Notes: generated by a model from the sequence alone, not told the origin. A stretch of DNA of 64,000 nt from Benincasa hispida (GCF_009727055.1 NC_052357.1:17049515-17113514); one strand, 5' to 3'; positions 23,854-34,310 are shown, counted from the stretch's first letter. A program made the numbers and translations.

Positions 23854-25460
23854 TTACAGGAATGGTGGTAGCTGGACTTTTTCTATCTCGTGTTCTAGAG
23901 TCTTGAAGGTGGACACAACTTCTGAGTTCATCTTCTCGGGCTCTTCTGAATCATATGTCAACGGGTCCTCGGTTGTCACCGCATTCAAGTTGGTCGTGAT
24001 GGGTTCCTCCCTTACTTCCGTTGTCATTTTTTCGCTTAGCAAAGAGACTGCTAAGCATTGTTCCTTTCCTGTACCCTCAGAGTTGTGAGAGAGCTCAATT
24101 GAGCTCGGCAGCGCTTCTTGCGGTATATTTTGAGTTCACCCGCAATCTGTCCTAGTTGAATTTCAAGACTTCAGATGGATGTCACTTGATTGTAAAGCAC
24201 TGATTCATTCTTCTCAATATACTGCTTCAGCAAGCTCTCTAAGGATGAAGATTGCGGTGCCTACAAACCGCTGACTTGGTTATGCGTTTGACCGTTTGTT
24301 CGTGGGAAAAATCCTTGTGGCTCTTCCTTTTGCGCCACTGGTTGAAAGTTATATTGTTGATTTTTCCACGCGAAGTTAGGGTGGTTTTTCCACCGGGGTT
24401 GTACGTATCAAAGAAAGGGCTATTCTTTATGAAGCATACTGACTGTGGATTCCTTGGGCATTCTTCCATTGGATGTACTTCTCCATAGATGACACAACTC
24501 GTGGTCATTTGAGCAATTGCGTTGACCTGCCCTTTTTGCACCCGTGCTATTGATTGCGATGCCTTGTATCAAACTCATCATCGCATTCATTTAGGTTTGT
24601 AGGGATGCGATGGTCCTGTTGTTTGCGTCACTATCTTTGATTCTTAATCTTTGATCACTTCTTTTCGAACCTTCATGATTTTTAGAAATGCGATAAAGGA
24701 TATTCTTGGCCTCATTGTATGTTTTATCAAGCAAGCCACCAGTTGCTGCAGCATTGGCAGCCGTCTATGATGCAGGGTTTAATCCGTGGTAGAAAATCTC
24801 CATCTATAAGCAGTCTGGCAAGCCGTTATACAGGCAATCTCTTCCAGCCTCTTAAACCTCGCCCAAGCGTCACTAAGCGATTCATCAATTTCCTGTTTAA
24901 AATTCATAATTAACTTCCTTCTTCTTGCGTTCTTTGTTGGAGGGAAGTATTTCTTCATGAACTTTTCCACTACTTGTTCCCATGATGTTATCTCCCCTGG
25001 TTCGAGAGAATACGCCCATTTGCTTGCTTGATCTCATAAGGAAAATGGGAACAACGTTAGTCAAACCTCCTCAGCGGAGATATTTGGGAACACAAAAGTG
25101 TTGCAGATTTCAATAAAACTTCGGAGATGGACGTGCAAATCCTCGCCACGCCTTCCACCAAACTATCTGGCCATTTAAATCATCTGCAACATAACCGGTT
25201 TCATTTTAAACCTCGATTCATCCAGCGCTGGCCTCATCAGTCCTGGGGAGAAATCATATAGGTTGGGCAACGCAATGTCCAAATAGGTCTATTGCGGTCA
25301 TTCGCCAGGAGGATGGGGTTGGCCATTATATTATTTTCGTTTGTGGCCCTCTCTTTCAATTATTCCGCCATTCCTGGAGTTCTGTCTTGTTGTTGGCGGT
25401 TGTTTCTCAGTCTTCGTCAGAACGTTCTTTCAATCTTCGGGTCGTAATTCGCCAGAGATT
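23854..25460 (-). pseudogene. Athila-type element 2 gag, degenerate
   Basis: The minus strand carries capsid-like sequence at 24970-24779 (MEKFMKKYFPPTKNA, then LSDAWARFKRLEE) matching element 1 gag at 3370-3480. The zinc-knuckle region is at 24541-24440: SCVIYGEVHPMEECP, where the second Cys of C-x2-C-x3-H-x4-C is a Tyr. A serine/threonine/glutamate-rich linker follows (24042-23854). The start region near 25460 reads NYDPKIERTF. Frameshifts separate these parts. Confidence 0.8.
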
Positions 25461-25519
25461 GAAAGCTGCAAAGAAAATAAAAAAAAAATTACCGTTAGCA
25501 CAATGTATTGCCGAAGTCC

Positions 25520-25538
25520 CCGGCAACGGTGCCAAAAA
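25520..25538 (-). other. Primer binding site of Athila-type element 2, tRNA-Asp type
   Basis: On the minus strand TGGCACCGTTGCCGGGGAC follows the LTR end TGCATCA plus a short spacer, as in element 1. It is one base away from the expected complement of tRNA-Asp. Confidence 0.8.
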
Positions 25539-25540
25539 CT

Positions 25541-26018
25541 TGATGCATTATTTTATGTGATGAAATAATGGTGTAGAATACGATGATGAAATATGCTTTG
25601 TGCATGCAAGTTTTTTCAGTAAGACCTAAGTATAAATCCTACTAAGTTTACTAGTAAGCCCAAGGTTGAACACAGGGACTAAGGAAAACAGTATGCGATG
25701 GTGATTTTAGATTACTTTGCGGTAACAAATAAGTCAAAGTGTTGGTTGGTTTGTTGTTTAAGGTATAAAATGTATGCGGCGGATTTGAGAAAAGAGTAAT
25801 TATGCGACCAATACACTGAGTATGCAGAGGAACGAGTTGAGAAGGTCTTTAGCTAGCGTTTCCCGAGAATGCGTTCAAGCTATGCGATCATGCTATACTC
25901 ATGCGACAGCAAATCATTTTTCAATGCAAATGCGATAGCTCCTAATTTTAGGACGCATGCGATGAGTGTGATAATGTCTATAGAGTTTATTCCTAAGTCT
26001 CTACTTCTTGCCTATGTG
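25541..26018 (-). repeat. Partial 5' LTR of Athila-type element 2
   Basis: Starts TGATGCATTATTTTATG on the plus strand, the complement of an LTR end, and matches the distal third of the Athila LTR up to about CTTCTTGCCTATGTGATG (26000-26018). The rest of the LTR is absent here; about 55 bp of a different stretch of the same LTR type follow. Confidence 0.75.
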
Positions 26019-26076
26019 ATGACGAAAGATGCACACAAGGACAAGGCGACCACATACAATCCTATCTCTAAGGTGC

Positions 26077-26185
26077 ATATAAATGTTTCCGATGCGGAAT
26101 GACTGGGTATTGGTCACGTACCTGCTGTACGTTAAAACACTTAGTTGACCTTATCAAGCCTCTCTTGAGGAAAAAGAGAAAAATG
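26077..26185 (+). pseudogene. Retroelement gag zinc-knuckle fragment
   Basis: KCFRCGMTGYWSRTCCTLKHLVDL is read on the plus strand in pieces of one frame. It matches a C-x2-C-x4-H-x4-C knuckle of plant retroelement gag proteins, with His replaced by Tyr. It begins directly after an Athila-LTR-like piece. Confidence 0.6.
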
Positions 26186-26394
26186 TGGAAATTTTGCTAC
26201 ATCTGCAATTTTTTTTTGTATTTTGCTATATTTTCCATGAGTTTGGGCTTAATGGCTATATTTGCAACCCTATACCTAATGTAGAACTACATCAGTAATA
26301 TACTTATATCACTTATATATGAATTCTTACATTTGTGCCATTTTTGTAAAATATATTACTAGGGATAAATCTATTATTTAGACCACATTTGCTA

Positions 26395-26515
26395 TTAAAT
26401 TTGGTTCGTGTTGGAAAGGTGAATATGACCTCTTTATTATGGCAATCTATGCTTGCATAGTTTGCTGCTAACCAGTCCATACCTAGTATTATGTCCTAGT
26501 CACACATGTAGTCAG
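26395..26515 (-). pseudogene. Chromovirus protease fragment
   Basis: The minus strand reads DIILGMDWLAANYASIDCHNKEV, given here as two parts: LGMDWLAANYASIDC and HNKEVIFTFPT. This is the segment after the retropepsin site in plant chromovirus polyproteins. About 120 bp, no flanking domains. Confidence 0.7.
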
Positions 26516-26699
26516 CCAGTATAGATACATGTTTGATCTGCTTCAACCTGAATAGATACATTACACTGAACCTAATTGATTATTTTATACACATTTTTAC
26601 TGTATTTGTCCAAATTAATGTATCTCATACATAAAGTTAATTATAACATTATTAACTAGTTCAGTTATATCATAGATAATCGAACTCCCTCTTGTCAAT

Positions 26700-26930
26700 T
26701 TGAACTGGTTAACTAGACGTCCCGACCTCAACAACTCTTGTTGATATGTCAGCTTGTTCAACAACTCTTGTTGAACCTTCAAAAATCTCAATCTCACTTG
26801 AGATCTCAAAGAATTCTATAGCCATCTTATTATCCTTAGCTAACTTTGAAACACTGATTAAATTCTTAGCTATTTCAGGTACACACAAAACATTTTCCAT
26901 AGTAATGTTTACTATCTTAAATCGCCTTAG
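26700..26930 (-). pseudogene. Copia protease/GAG-pre-integrase fragment
   Basis: ENVLCVPEIAKNLISVSKLA at 26900-26840 is typical for the end of copia protease. It is followed by a short duplication in which TCAACAACTCTTGTTGA occurs twice (26727-26743 and 26758-26774). Confidence 0.65.
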
Positions 26931-27038
26931 TAATCCCAGCTCGTTGCAATGTCACAACCCGACATTGCTCCTTACTTGATCCCCCTGGTTTGTTGCAGTG
27001 AGCTTTCTCCAAATTTCCTTTGATTCCAGCTTATTTTG

Positions 27039-27107
27039 AGTCCTACAACTCAATCTAGAGCACCAAGAGAATAGTAGGGAAGATTTTGTGGTGGTCTGCA
27101 TAAAGAT
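27039..27107 (-). repeat. Short dispersed repeat, inverted copy of 40568-40630
   Basis: The complement of GTGCTCTAGATTGAGTTGTG and of the 'gcagaccacc' part is shared between the two sites. Both lie next to LTR fragments, so they are likely pieces of one LTR family in opposite orientation. Confidence 0.55.
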
Positions 27108-27115
27108 TTGGTTGT

Positions 27116-27304
27116 TTAAACATTAATGTTTCGAAGAGTTGCCATAGCTATTGCATGGGAGTATGGGATCTCCACGCAATTAAACTCCATACAAGTACAT
27201 GTCCGTGAACAAAGATCAACCAACCCCCCTCTCCTCCAATATCCATCGCCTACGTTAATTATATGCATAACCACTGGAAAAACACAATGTGTTCTAGATA
27301 TTAA
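27116..27304 (-). pseudogene. Mutator-like transposase C-terminal (SWIM zinc finger) fragment
   Basis: The minus strand frame reads VDLCSRTCTCMEFNC followed by VEIPYSHAIAMATLRNINV. This is the SWIM domain (C-x-C ... C-x-H) of plant MuDR/MULE transposases. The third Cys of the usual IPCSHA is Tyr. The transposase core and terminal inverted repeats are not found nearby. Confidence 0.7.
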
Positions 27305-27319
27305 TTCTGCCTCCTTAAG

Positions 27320-27505
27320 ACACAAATAAGGCGACCACATAATATCATTCCCATCTCTAGGATGCATGCGATGCAAGTTGACAAACAAAGCATACAAAGC
27401 TTATCTCTAAGTCCCTATATCTTGTTTATGCATTTCTAATATTGCTCTCTCGAGTCCAGATTCTAACCTAGCTCTCTCGAGTCATTAGGTTCTTTCTTTA
27501 GACTA
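27320..27505 (-). repeat. Athila-type LTR fragment
   Basis: It contains 'cccatctctaggatgcatgcgatgc' type sequence and the paired 'ctctcgagtc.agattctaa' words found in the Athila LTRs at 20960-21020 and 43215-43280. Confidence 0.6.
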
Positions 27506-27509
27506 AATG

Positions 27510-27970
27510 ACCATAGGTGACACAACCTCAATCCTGAGTGTTTTGGGAACTCCTGCCTTTGAGGGTGGTCCTTTGATTAGTATGGGTGAGAGTGGCCAGA
27601 TTGCCAACTCAACAAGGAGAGAAGTTACCACGGCCATCTGTACTGCCAAAGTTTTCATTGTATCCGCAGGTACAATGGCATTATCGTTTCTTCTTCTCTC
27701 GGAGCCTCTTCCTCCATACCCACCAAACAGATGTTTCCTTTTCCATTATTGCATTGTGAATATGTTTGATTATAGGTTGACCTAAACTTTCATGCAAAGA
27801 CTTCATCATCTCATGATCAGTCTGTAAGACCTCAAGCTTCTTTGCCAAGATGTAGATTCGAGTTGTTTCATTAGCCTTCTTATACTCTTCATACGCCTCT
27901 AAATTATAAACATTAACATGTTTAATATTTAATACTATATATGCACAATGTTGGTGGGAGCTTCCCATAG
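27510..27970 (-). pseudogene. Copia gag fragment
   Basis: The minus strand reads KANETTRIYILAKKLEVL and ESLGQPI at 27885-27760, the gag signature of the copia C family (compare 14788-14720 and 38200-38376). The adjoining 27510-27690 is open on both strands but I cannot assign it. Confidence 0.6.
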
Positions 27971-28057
27971 AAGAAATGGAAATGCATCAACTAGAACAAC
28001 TCAAACCATCCTTGGATGAGCTAAACAAGAATGGCACACAACAAGTTGATCGGATTT

Positions 28058-28320
28058 TGATTCTGAATTTGATCCTTACGGGATACAGGACTCTGATTTT
28101 CAGACTGATAGGGATTCTAGGAAATCCACATCAAGATCAGTATTCACTCTTAACGGAGGAGCAATAGTATGGTGAAGCACCAAGCAGGGGTGCATCGTAG
28201 ACTCCACCATGGAGGCTGAGTATGTAGAGGCTTGTGAAGCTGCTAAGGAAGCCATTTGGCTCAGAAAAGTTTTTACTGATCTAGAATTTTTTCCAGACAT
28301 CGATATTTACATCATCCATA
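28058..28320 (+). pseudogene. Copia RNase H fragment
   Basis: In one frame on the plus strand: DFQTDRDSRKSTSRSVFTLN, then GGAIVW, a stop, and STMEAEYVEACEAAKEAIWLRK. These are the RNase H motifs of copia elements of the type C family. No RT upstream. Confidence 0.75.
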
Positions 28321-28539
28321 TTTTCCAAAAGGTTTGATTTTATGTGACAAACAAAATGAAGATAATAAGTTGACTAGATTTTTGTCAGGTTGACATGTAG
28401 AAAAGTGTGTATAAAATAAATATGTGCCCACGAGATTTAGGGCATCAACCCCAACAATCTCTCAATTCTCTAAAAGCTAGTGGGTTGTACATCATATAAG
28501 TGAAACTATTACAACAGTACACAAAAACAAGAGACGATT

Positions 28540-28740
28540 GTATAGAGCATATGATGATCATTATTTAATCAAAGTCATGGGCACTAAACGATCATGTAGT
28601 CTTTTTGTAAGGAGATCAGATAATCGCTCATCGATTAGCACTGTCCGTCACCTAGCAAATGAGAGCATACATGATAGCTCAAAGTTTACTAAACGATCGT
28701 GTACACACGCGCTTTTCCTAAATGATCATTTAGTTAAGAA
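28540..28740. repeat. Cluster of GATC-centred palindromes
   Basis: It includes CTAAATGATCATTTAG, a perfect 16-bp palindrome at 28718-28733, and CTAAACGATCGTGTAC at 28690-28705, with ACTAAACGATCATGTAG near 28583. It resembles the middle part of the Tork LTRs and of LTR-P (32690-32835, 36838-37165). Confidence 0.65.
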
Positions 28741-28889
28741 TTAATGTAGGACCAGAGGGAGAAGGTGAACGTTGTACCTGGGAAATCCGCCTCTATTGTG
28801 GTAAAACTTGACTAAAAATCAAAAGGGACAAAGAGGAAAAGTCAAAACCTTTCCTGCTACAGCATAATGAAGACAACAAATAAGGTATG

Positions 28890-29010
28890 GGACTAAAAGT
28901 ATGAGGCTTTTTATAACATTTTTTAAATGCTATAAAAAACTCAATCTTTTTATAGCATTCGTAACACGCTATGAAATACTTGATTTTTTATAGCATTTTG
29001 CAAACCATAC
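28890..29010. repeat. Inverted and direct copies of TTTTTATAGCATT
   Basis: The words CTATAAAAA and TTTTTATAGC alternate at 28907-29000 (four or more copies). Such clusters are common near the ends of plant CACTA-type transposons, but no terminal CACTA is seen here. Confidence 0.4.
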
Positions 29011-29369
29011 TTGATATTTCCTTCATATAGATGCCAAAGAAGAGAGGGAAAAGTAATTGGGCTACTTGGGCCAATTGGCAAATCGAGCCCAACTTGTCTC
29101 ATTTTTTGGAGCTTATTTTTGGTAAGACCACACAGGCACCAAATATTTCCTTTAGGATAAAGAGTCCTATTCCTTCATTGAGTTTTTCAAACAACATGGA
29201 GTTATACATCAACCTGGATTTTTACTCCACTTAGTATTAAAAAATATGTTTGAAATAAACTACTAATAAATTATATATAAAAAAATAATATTTACCAGGT
29301 GTATTTATCTTGACACTCCAATGCATCCCTTATTTCTGCTCTTCTTTTCTCGAAATAGTTCACGCATTT
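29011..29369. other. Unassigned stretch
   Basis: A 67-codon frame at 29031-29234 has no recognisable domain. I see no repeat ends or RNA gene. Confidence 0.4.
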
Positions 29370-29510
29370 GAACCTCATTCATGTACCATAGATCATTTTG
29401 ACTATTTACTCAAACCAGATCCACTCTTATATCTCCACATAAAGTTCAAGTACTCATACAATAGTCATGGGTCTTAGTCTAGTGGATTTAGACTTTCATA
29501 CAATTGATGA
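29370..29510 (-). repeat. LTR-X fragment
   Basis: The segment with 'ccactcttatatctccacat' and 'catgggtcttagtctagtgg' matches 10990-11115 of LTR-X copy 1 in the same orientation. Confidence 0.6.
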
Positions 29511-29599
29511 GATCAGGTGGAATATTATGGTTGATGTGGTCATTGCTTGTCGCTATCTTTGATTGTCTACATTATACGAATATACAAATTTTGGTTTGG

Positions 29600-29800
29600 T
29601 TGGTGGGTTTCTTTTTCTCCTACATTATTGGTATATCAATGCCCAATTGTTTAGATAAAGCTATGCGATAGTCTAGTAAAAGCTATGGGATCGTTTAGTC
29701 TATCATTTAGCTCGGCCTGTCTCCTACAGACACTACACGATCGTTTACCTTGGGCCAGCGATCGTCTAGCAAATGCATGATTTAAATTATATAGCATGCA
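29600..29800 (-). repeat. LTR-P fragment with CGATCG palindromes
   Basis: It is the inverted counterpart of 37040-37165: 'cgatcgtttaccttgggcc' here corresponds to GGCCCAAGGTAAACGATCG there. CTACACGATCGTTTAC lies at 29732-29747. Confidence 0.65.
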
Positions 29801-29939
29801 AATGCATCATATAGTATAAATATTATAATATATGTGTGCATGCATTTATAGCATATCAATGCATCATTTATATTATAATTATTATGTAGTAATTGCACGG
29901 ATCTCAACGATGCGGTAGGCGATTGTGTGGTAAAGTGTG

Positions 29940-30050
29940 GCACTTATAGATCCACTTACACCCTATAGTAATTACCCCATCAGGTGGATCCACAAGCTCC
30001 CAGACGTTATTGAAGTACATAGACTCCATCTCTTGGATCATTCGTGTGGG
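29940..30050 (-). pseudogene. Copia RT N-terminal fragment
   Basis: The minus strand reads EMESMYFNNVWELVDPPDG and IGCKWIYK, the start of copia RT in the type C family. The matching part of element C is at 12540-12680. It joins an LTR-X-like piece (30050-30100). Confidence 0.7.
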
Positions 30051-30296
30051 GACATACGAGTGGGGGCGTCTTATACAATTTTGATGAAAATTTAATTATA
30101 TTGAAAATGGAATTTAAGAAGTTTGTTGGATTAATCCATTGATGAAACTTTCTCAAGGCGTAGCAGGAGAAGAAAGTAGGTCTGGGTCAAAGTAAATATG
30201 ATTTACTTGTCATAGAGACATGTTTAGTTGAAAATGATAAATTAACCTAGATATTCGATTCATAAGCCACTAATCATATCTGTGTTTTCTCCCAGG
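30050..30296 (+). repeat. LTR-X-like fragment and unassigned flank
   Basis: The words 'ggggacatacgagtgggggc' and 'gtcttatac' match the LTR-X region around 51670-51690. The remainder to 30296 has no recognised content. Confidence 0.45.
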
Positions 30297-30430
30297 AAGT
30301 GAGAAGCTCAGAACCTCGAGGCAAATGTGGACTACTTATGAACAAGAGCTATATGCTCTTGTTCGAGCATTAAATCATGGATTCGTTAAGGGAGATGTTT
30401 GGACAACCGTTTATCCAACTCCAACAATGA
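30297..30430 (+). pseudogene. Gypsy RNase H fragment joined to a copia gag fragment
   Basis: RQMWTTYEQELYALVRALNH (30319-30378) is chromovirus-type RNase H. About ten bases later the text becomes GGGAGATGTTTGGACAACCG, the gag word EMFGQP of the copia C family. Two unrelated retroelements are thus fused within 60 bp. Confidence 0.65.
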
Positions 30431-30499
30431 AAGAGTAAACATGCATAAAACAGAAGCTAACAGTACGACATAAATTGGATGTAATGCATATTGAAAAAA

Positions 30500-30700
30500 A
30501 TATATGCGACAATTTGGTGGGCCAATAAGGGGGTGGGCTCCCTTGTTCAAGACCCAGAGTCAGTACTTAAGGGAACAACCTCTCTACTATCCTTAAAAGT
30601 GGGTAGAAGTGAATTCCATCTTGCACCCTATGTCTCCGGCTATCTACCCGGTCTTACCCCTGAAATGGAGGTTTATTGAGTTGGCTTATTTAAACCTTTT
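30500..30700 (-). repeat. LTR-X fragment
   Basis: It matches 880-1045 of LTR-X copy 1, including 'ttcaagaccc', 'cagtacttaaggg' and 'gtcttacccctgaaatggag'. The frame at 30491-30679 is repeat sequence. Confidence 0.7.
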
Positions 30701-30959
30701 GTGTTTCTCCCTTATAGTCCACACCGTGATATCTATCATCGGCCTCGTGACACCTGGAATTACTTTTCTATATGTTTGGTTGTGACCCCAAGATTTTCAT
30801 ATTGTATTGTGTTTTGTGTTAGGGGATTTAATTCGGATCTTACTTTCGTTGGAGACTTTTTGCTTGGGTTGATTTTGGGTATGATTTCACTCATGGATCT
30901 CTTTTTGGTTCCTTAGGGCTTGCAAATATGGAAAGCCCGTTACACGGAAGCAAAAGAAA

Positions 30960-31080
30960 GCCTCTCGGTCCTCTGGTAGGACAGGCAAGACATTTCAAGA
31001 AGGAATGCCCAACTAGGTCGAGAAGTTCAAATGAAATACGATATGACTTTATTGAAGAACCAGAAGATTCTTTAATCTAA
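30960..31080 (+). pseudogene. Gypsy gag zinc-knuckle fragment
   Basis: GQARHFKKECPTRSRSSNE in one frame is the second half of a chromovirus-type CCHC knuckle, followed by IEEPEDSLI and a stop. Confidence 0.55.
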
Positions 31081-31124
31081 TGAATTATCATGTGATGCTT
31101 GCTCTCAAGGAAAATTGATAATAA

Positions 31125-31450
31125 CATTATTTTAGAAAAAATCAACTAATAATAAAAAATAATTAACTACAAATAATTAATTAATTTTCAATATCACATA
31201 TTTATTTAAATATGTATTTAAATCACTATTCAATGAATTTCTTCAAAAGACGAATTGGGAGACTTATTGACGAAGGTATCACCCGAACTCCCTCCCCTTC
31301 TTATTTCTCTCCACCACATACGTGGTTTAGTGGCACAAAAAAAGGTCATCTTCTTCCTACAAAATAGAGAAGATATACGTGGTTTAGTGGCACAAAAAAG
31401 GGTCATCTTCTTCCTGCAAAATAGAGACAAACCACGAGGCCTCTTAAGCT
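31125..31450 (+). repeat. LTR-Y fragment with a 57-bp tandem duplication
   Basis: It shares 'actccctcccc', 'ttcttcctacaaaatagag' and AT-rich flanks with 11490-11630. The unit starting ATACGTGGTTTAGTGGCAC occurs at 31318-31374 and again at 31375-31430 with a few changes. Confidence 0.6.
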
Positions 31451-31507
31451 CAAACTTTAAGGTACGCATGTTAAGATGATCAGGCGAAAATCGATGAAAT
31501 TTCCAAG

Positions 31508-31600
31508 CTACCCCCATCAGTGAACGTGAAGACACTCAGGAGCTTTCTGGGACACGATGGGTTTTATAGAAGATTTATTCGCAAAAGCTAGCCAAGATGA
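31508..31600 (+). pseudogene. Gypsy RT/RNase H connection fragment
   Basis: LPPSVNVKTLRSFLGHDGFY and RRFIRK are read in one frame. In element 1 the same joint lies at 6280-6350 (VKALRSF, GHVGLYRRFVK). About 85 bp only. Confidence 0.7.
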
Positions 31601-32689
31601 TGAAATTCAAAAAAGGGTTGTTGAACATTGCAGACATGAGATTAATAAGGAGAAAAAGAGATTTTGGGGGTGGCTAAGTGAAAAAGATGGAGAATATCAC
31701 AAATATACTATTTGTTCCATCTTTTGATTTTAAAATATAATTTTATGTATACAAACAAATCATTTAACTATGAGTAAGTGTTGATTTAGCTCAACTCTTG
31801 AGCACTGAGAAAAGCAAGATTAAATGATTAATTGTTCTAAAGCACTCATTCGTTTGGTTTTAAAAGTTTTTGTCAACAAACCTCTTATGAAATTTTCATA
31901 TTTAATCACTCCCCCCAACTTTCATATTACAAAGATAGTAAAATGACCCCCTTATTTACAAATATAAGAAAATAGCAAAAAGTTTTCTTACCCCAATAGA
32001 CAGAACCTTTTCCCACTTGCTTGATCGTGTAGTTCGATCGTTTTCTTCCTCTATCCCTCTACCAAATTCACACAGAGCCCACACCTTCCTCTATCCCTCT
32101 ACCAAATCCATTGTTGTATGGAATTGCATTTACTTTCATGGCTTGGGCCTTCTCATTCGCCTTTGTCAATTGCTCATATGCCTCCCGAACATTTTGAGCG
32201 ACATTTGGAGCTAGAATAGGAGTGTTCCTGCCACAAGTTTTCCTGCTCTCTCGCCAAGTATAACGAGATCGCAAGTTTCTCGAGGTGTTCCGAGGTCGAA
32301 CTCAGGGACTTGTAACTTAGTGAAATACCCAATAAGGAGTCTTGGAGAATGGAATAGGCAATTTGCCGAACCACTATAATTCCTGGTGTTTTCTCTTCCT
32401 CTCTCTCTTTTATTTCTTGTTTTCAATTTTTTTGCTAAACTTAGCCAATTTCTTCAATAAGGATGGTTTCAACATTAGCCTAGAATTTACTGCTTTAAAG
32501 GTGTTTAAAGTTGTAATTGCTTGGTGTTTTGGGTGTTTAATTTCATGTAATTGAGTTTGTAATTGTTTATGTCATAAGTATGTTGGGAATTTTTTTTCAT
32601 ACCAGTGTTGCAACGCTTCAGCTGAGTATAATGATGTTGGAGCAATTCCGGACCAATGTAGTTACGCTTCAGCACACCAAAAACTATCT
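31601..32689. other. Unassigned stretch with a local duplication
   Basis: The words TTCCTCTATCCCTCTACCAAAT occur twice in a row (about 32044-32065 and 32088-32109) with CACACAGAGCCCACAC between them; one copy recurs near 40245-40275. No protein domain recognised in the frames on either strand. Confidence 0.4.
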
Positions 32690-32835
32690 ATCTACAGGGA
32701 AGAAGCCATAGATGGACGGTGCTACACGATTGTTTAGCACACAAGGATGCATTGAGTATCCAATACGGCACAATCTTCTAGCAAGCGAGCGCCTACGCGA
32801 TCATATAGCTAATGCTACGCGATCGTGTAGAGTCG
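32690..32835 (+). repeat. LTR-P fragment with GATC-centred palindromes
   Basis: It aligns with 36850-36970: 'cacacaaggatgcattgagtatccaat' and 'gcaagcgagcgcctacgcgatc' type sequence. CTACGCGATCATATAG is at 32792-32807 and CTACGCGATCGTGTAG at 32815-32830. Confidence 0.7.
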
Positions 32836-32919
32836 TTGTTAATTTATATTTTCCTTTACTATTCTCCATAAGGTTTGCTTCTGGCTTTTTTTAATATTCT
32901 TTTGAGATTGAAACAGGAT

Positions 32920-33130
32920 CAAGTTAACAGTATATAGCCTAAATGGTCTAATAAGTATATGGATGAAATCGGGTATCTCATCCTGGTAACACTATTGGAT
33001 GCGGTCCACACTGTAGTTGTTACAAGAATATGCGATCATTTAGCAAATACTACACGATCGAGTATAACTTTTTTACATGATCGTGTAGGCAAATCTAAAT
33101 GATTGTTTAGCCTAGGCTACACGATGCGAC
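32920..33130 (+). repeat. LTR-X-like fragment running into palindrome cluster
   Basis: Text such as 'atatagcctaaatggtct' and 'ggatgcggtccacactgtagttgt' matches LTR-X near 51550-51650. It continues into TGCGATCATTTAG, CTACACGATCGAGTAT and CATGATCGTGTAG up to 33125. Confidence 0.6.
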
Positions 33131-34139
33131 AACCCTTGGTCTTCTTCCTCGATGAGAACGACTCATCTTTAGGCAAGAAAAGCTCTGGAGAAAAAAAAGA
33201 GAGAAAAGAAAGAAAAAGAAAATGTGGAGGCTTGTAAGATTGATGCCTCGAGGAATAGCAAAAATATAAGTGTAGAGGGGAGGGGGGAAGATTCCTTCAT
33301 ATTGTAAAGAGAAAAAGAAAGTTGGTTGAGATGTTGGAAAAATCACTGGATTTGATAAAAAAATAAAGAGAAAATAAGGGGAGTTTGAAATATAGAGAGA
33401 GATTTATGAAAATTATGGAACCAAAGCCAGAATTTTTGTCACCAGAAACTAGTCTATTTATCTTTTGCTGGAAGGCTTAAGTTGTACGTGAAAAAACAGA
33501 ACAGGCCATCTGTCAGTTATGATAGCTTCTCAATTGGCTTATTTTGTGTTGTACTGTTGATATTATTTTTTTCAAGCATTTTTTTCAGACGTCTGTGCTT
33601 ATTGTTGAATAATAGTTTGTTTATATATATATATATACTTGAATTTGGGAATAAATGGGTATACTTAGAAAACACATGATCATGCCAGCAACTTGAATCT
33701 TTACGTAGTGTAGATGATTCAAAATATACTAGAGTAACCCCTAGTTTTGAACTCTATATCTAACAACATCTCACACACAGTATCCTTAGGGTGTAGTTCG
33801 AAATTTCCATGCTTTAAAGCGGCCCACGCTTATTTATGAATGAAATTCAGGCCTCAGTGAAAATCAATTTATTTTGTCAAGGTCTAATGGTAAAATATCA
33901 ACCTTTTAAAACAAAAATGTCAATTTTTTTTAGGTTCCATGATCGGTGTGAACGTGTAGGCTTGACTCATTTGGTTTTTGCAAATGGTTTGATGATTTTC
34001 TATGTAGCTGAGAGGAGTTCTTTAGAGTTTGTGAGGTCTCGGCCTTGTCTCGTCTTCTTCCCGGATTTCTTCAGTTAAGCACTCAGCTCAGCCTTATCTC
34101 TCAACACTTTAGCAGTAATTAGCCCCGTATCCAGTAGCA
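33131..34139. other. Unassigned stretch
   Basis: Purine-rich between 33190 and 33420, with a (TA) run at 33622-33636. The frames at 33482-33679 and 33836-34078 carry no recognisable domain. Confidence 0.4.
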
Positions 34140-34310
34140 TAAGTTTTCTTTGAAATCTATGGGGTATTTATAGGTGAGAATCTTTGACTTCATCGTAGGG
34201 TTGAGTCTGTGCTGATGTTCGATCGATCCTTTATGATTCTCTTTGAGGGGGCTGATTCCTCTAATGTCTGCGAGCGTCCTGCCAAATGATTTTACACTTT
34301 CGATCATTAA
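34140..34310 (-). pseudogene. Athila-type pre-RT fragment
   Basis: The minus strand reads TLADIRGISPLKENHKGSIE and HQHRLNPTMK, which is the segment between protease and RT in element 1 (5500-5610). Confidence 0.75.

Larger units (their letters stand above)
20938..26018 (-). mobile_element. Athila-type element 2: gag-protease only, bounded by two partial LTRs
   Basis: On the minus strand: partial LTR (26018-25541), tRNA-Asp-type primer site (25538-25520), gag (25460-23854), protease (23790-23385), then a jump to the 3' non-coding region (23370-22055), polypurine tract (22054-22041) and partial LTR (22040-20938). RT, RNase H and integrase are absent; relative to element 1 the stretch equal to about 5150-8190 is missing. 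The two LTR pieces are complementary rather than overlapping. It could only have moved by using proteins from another Athila element. Confidence 0.85.
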
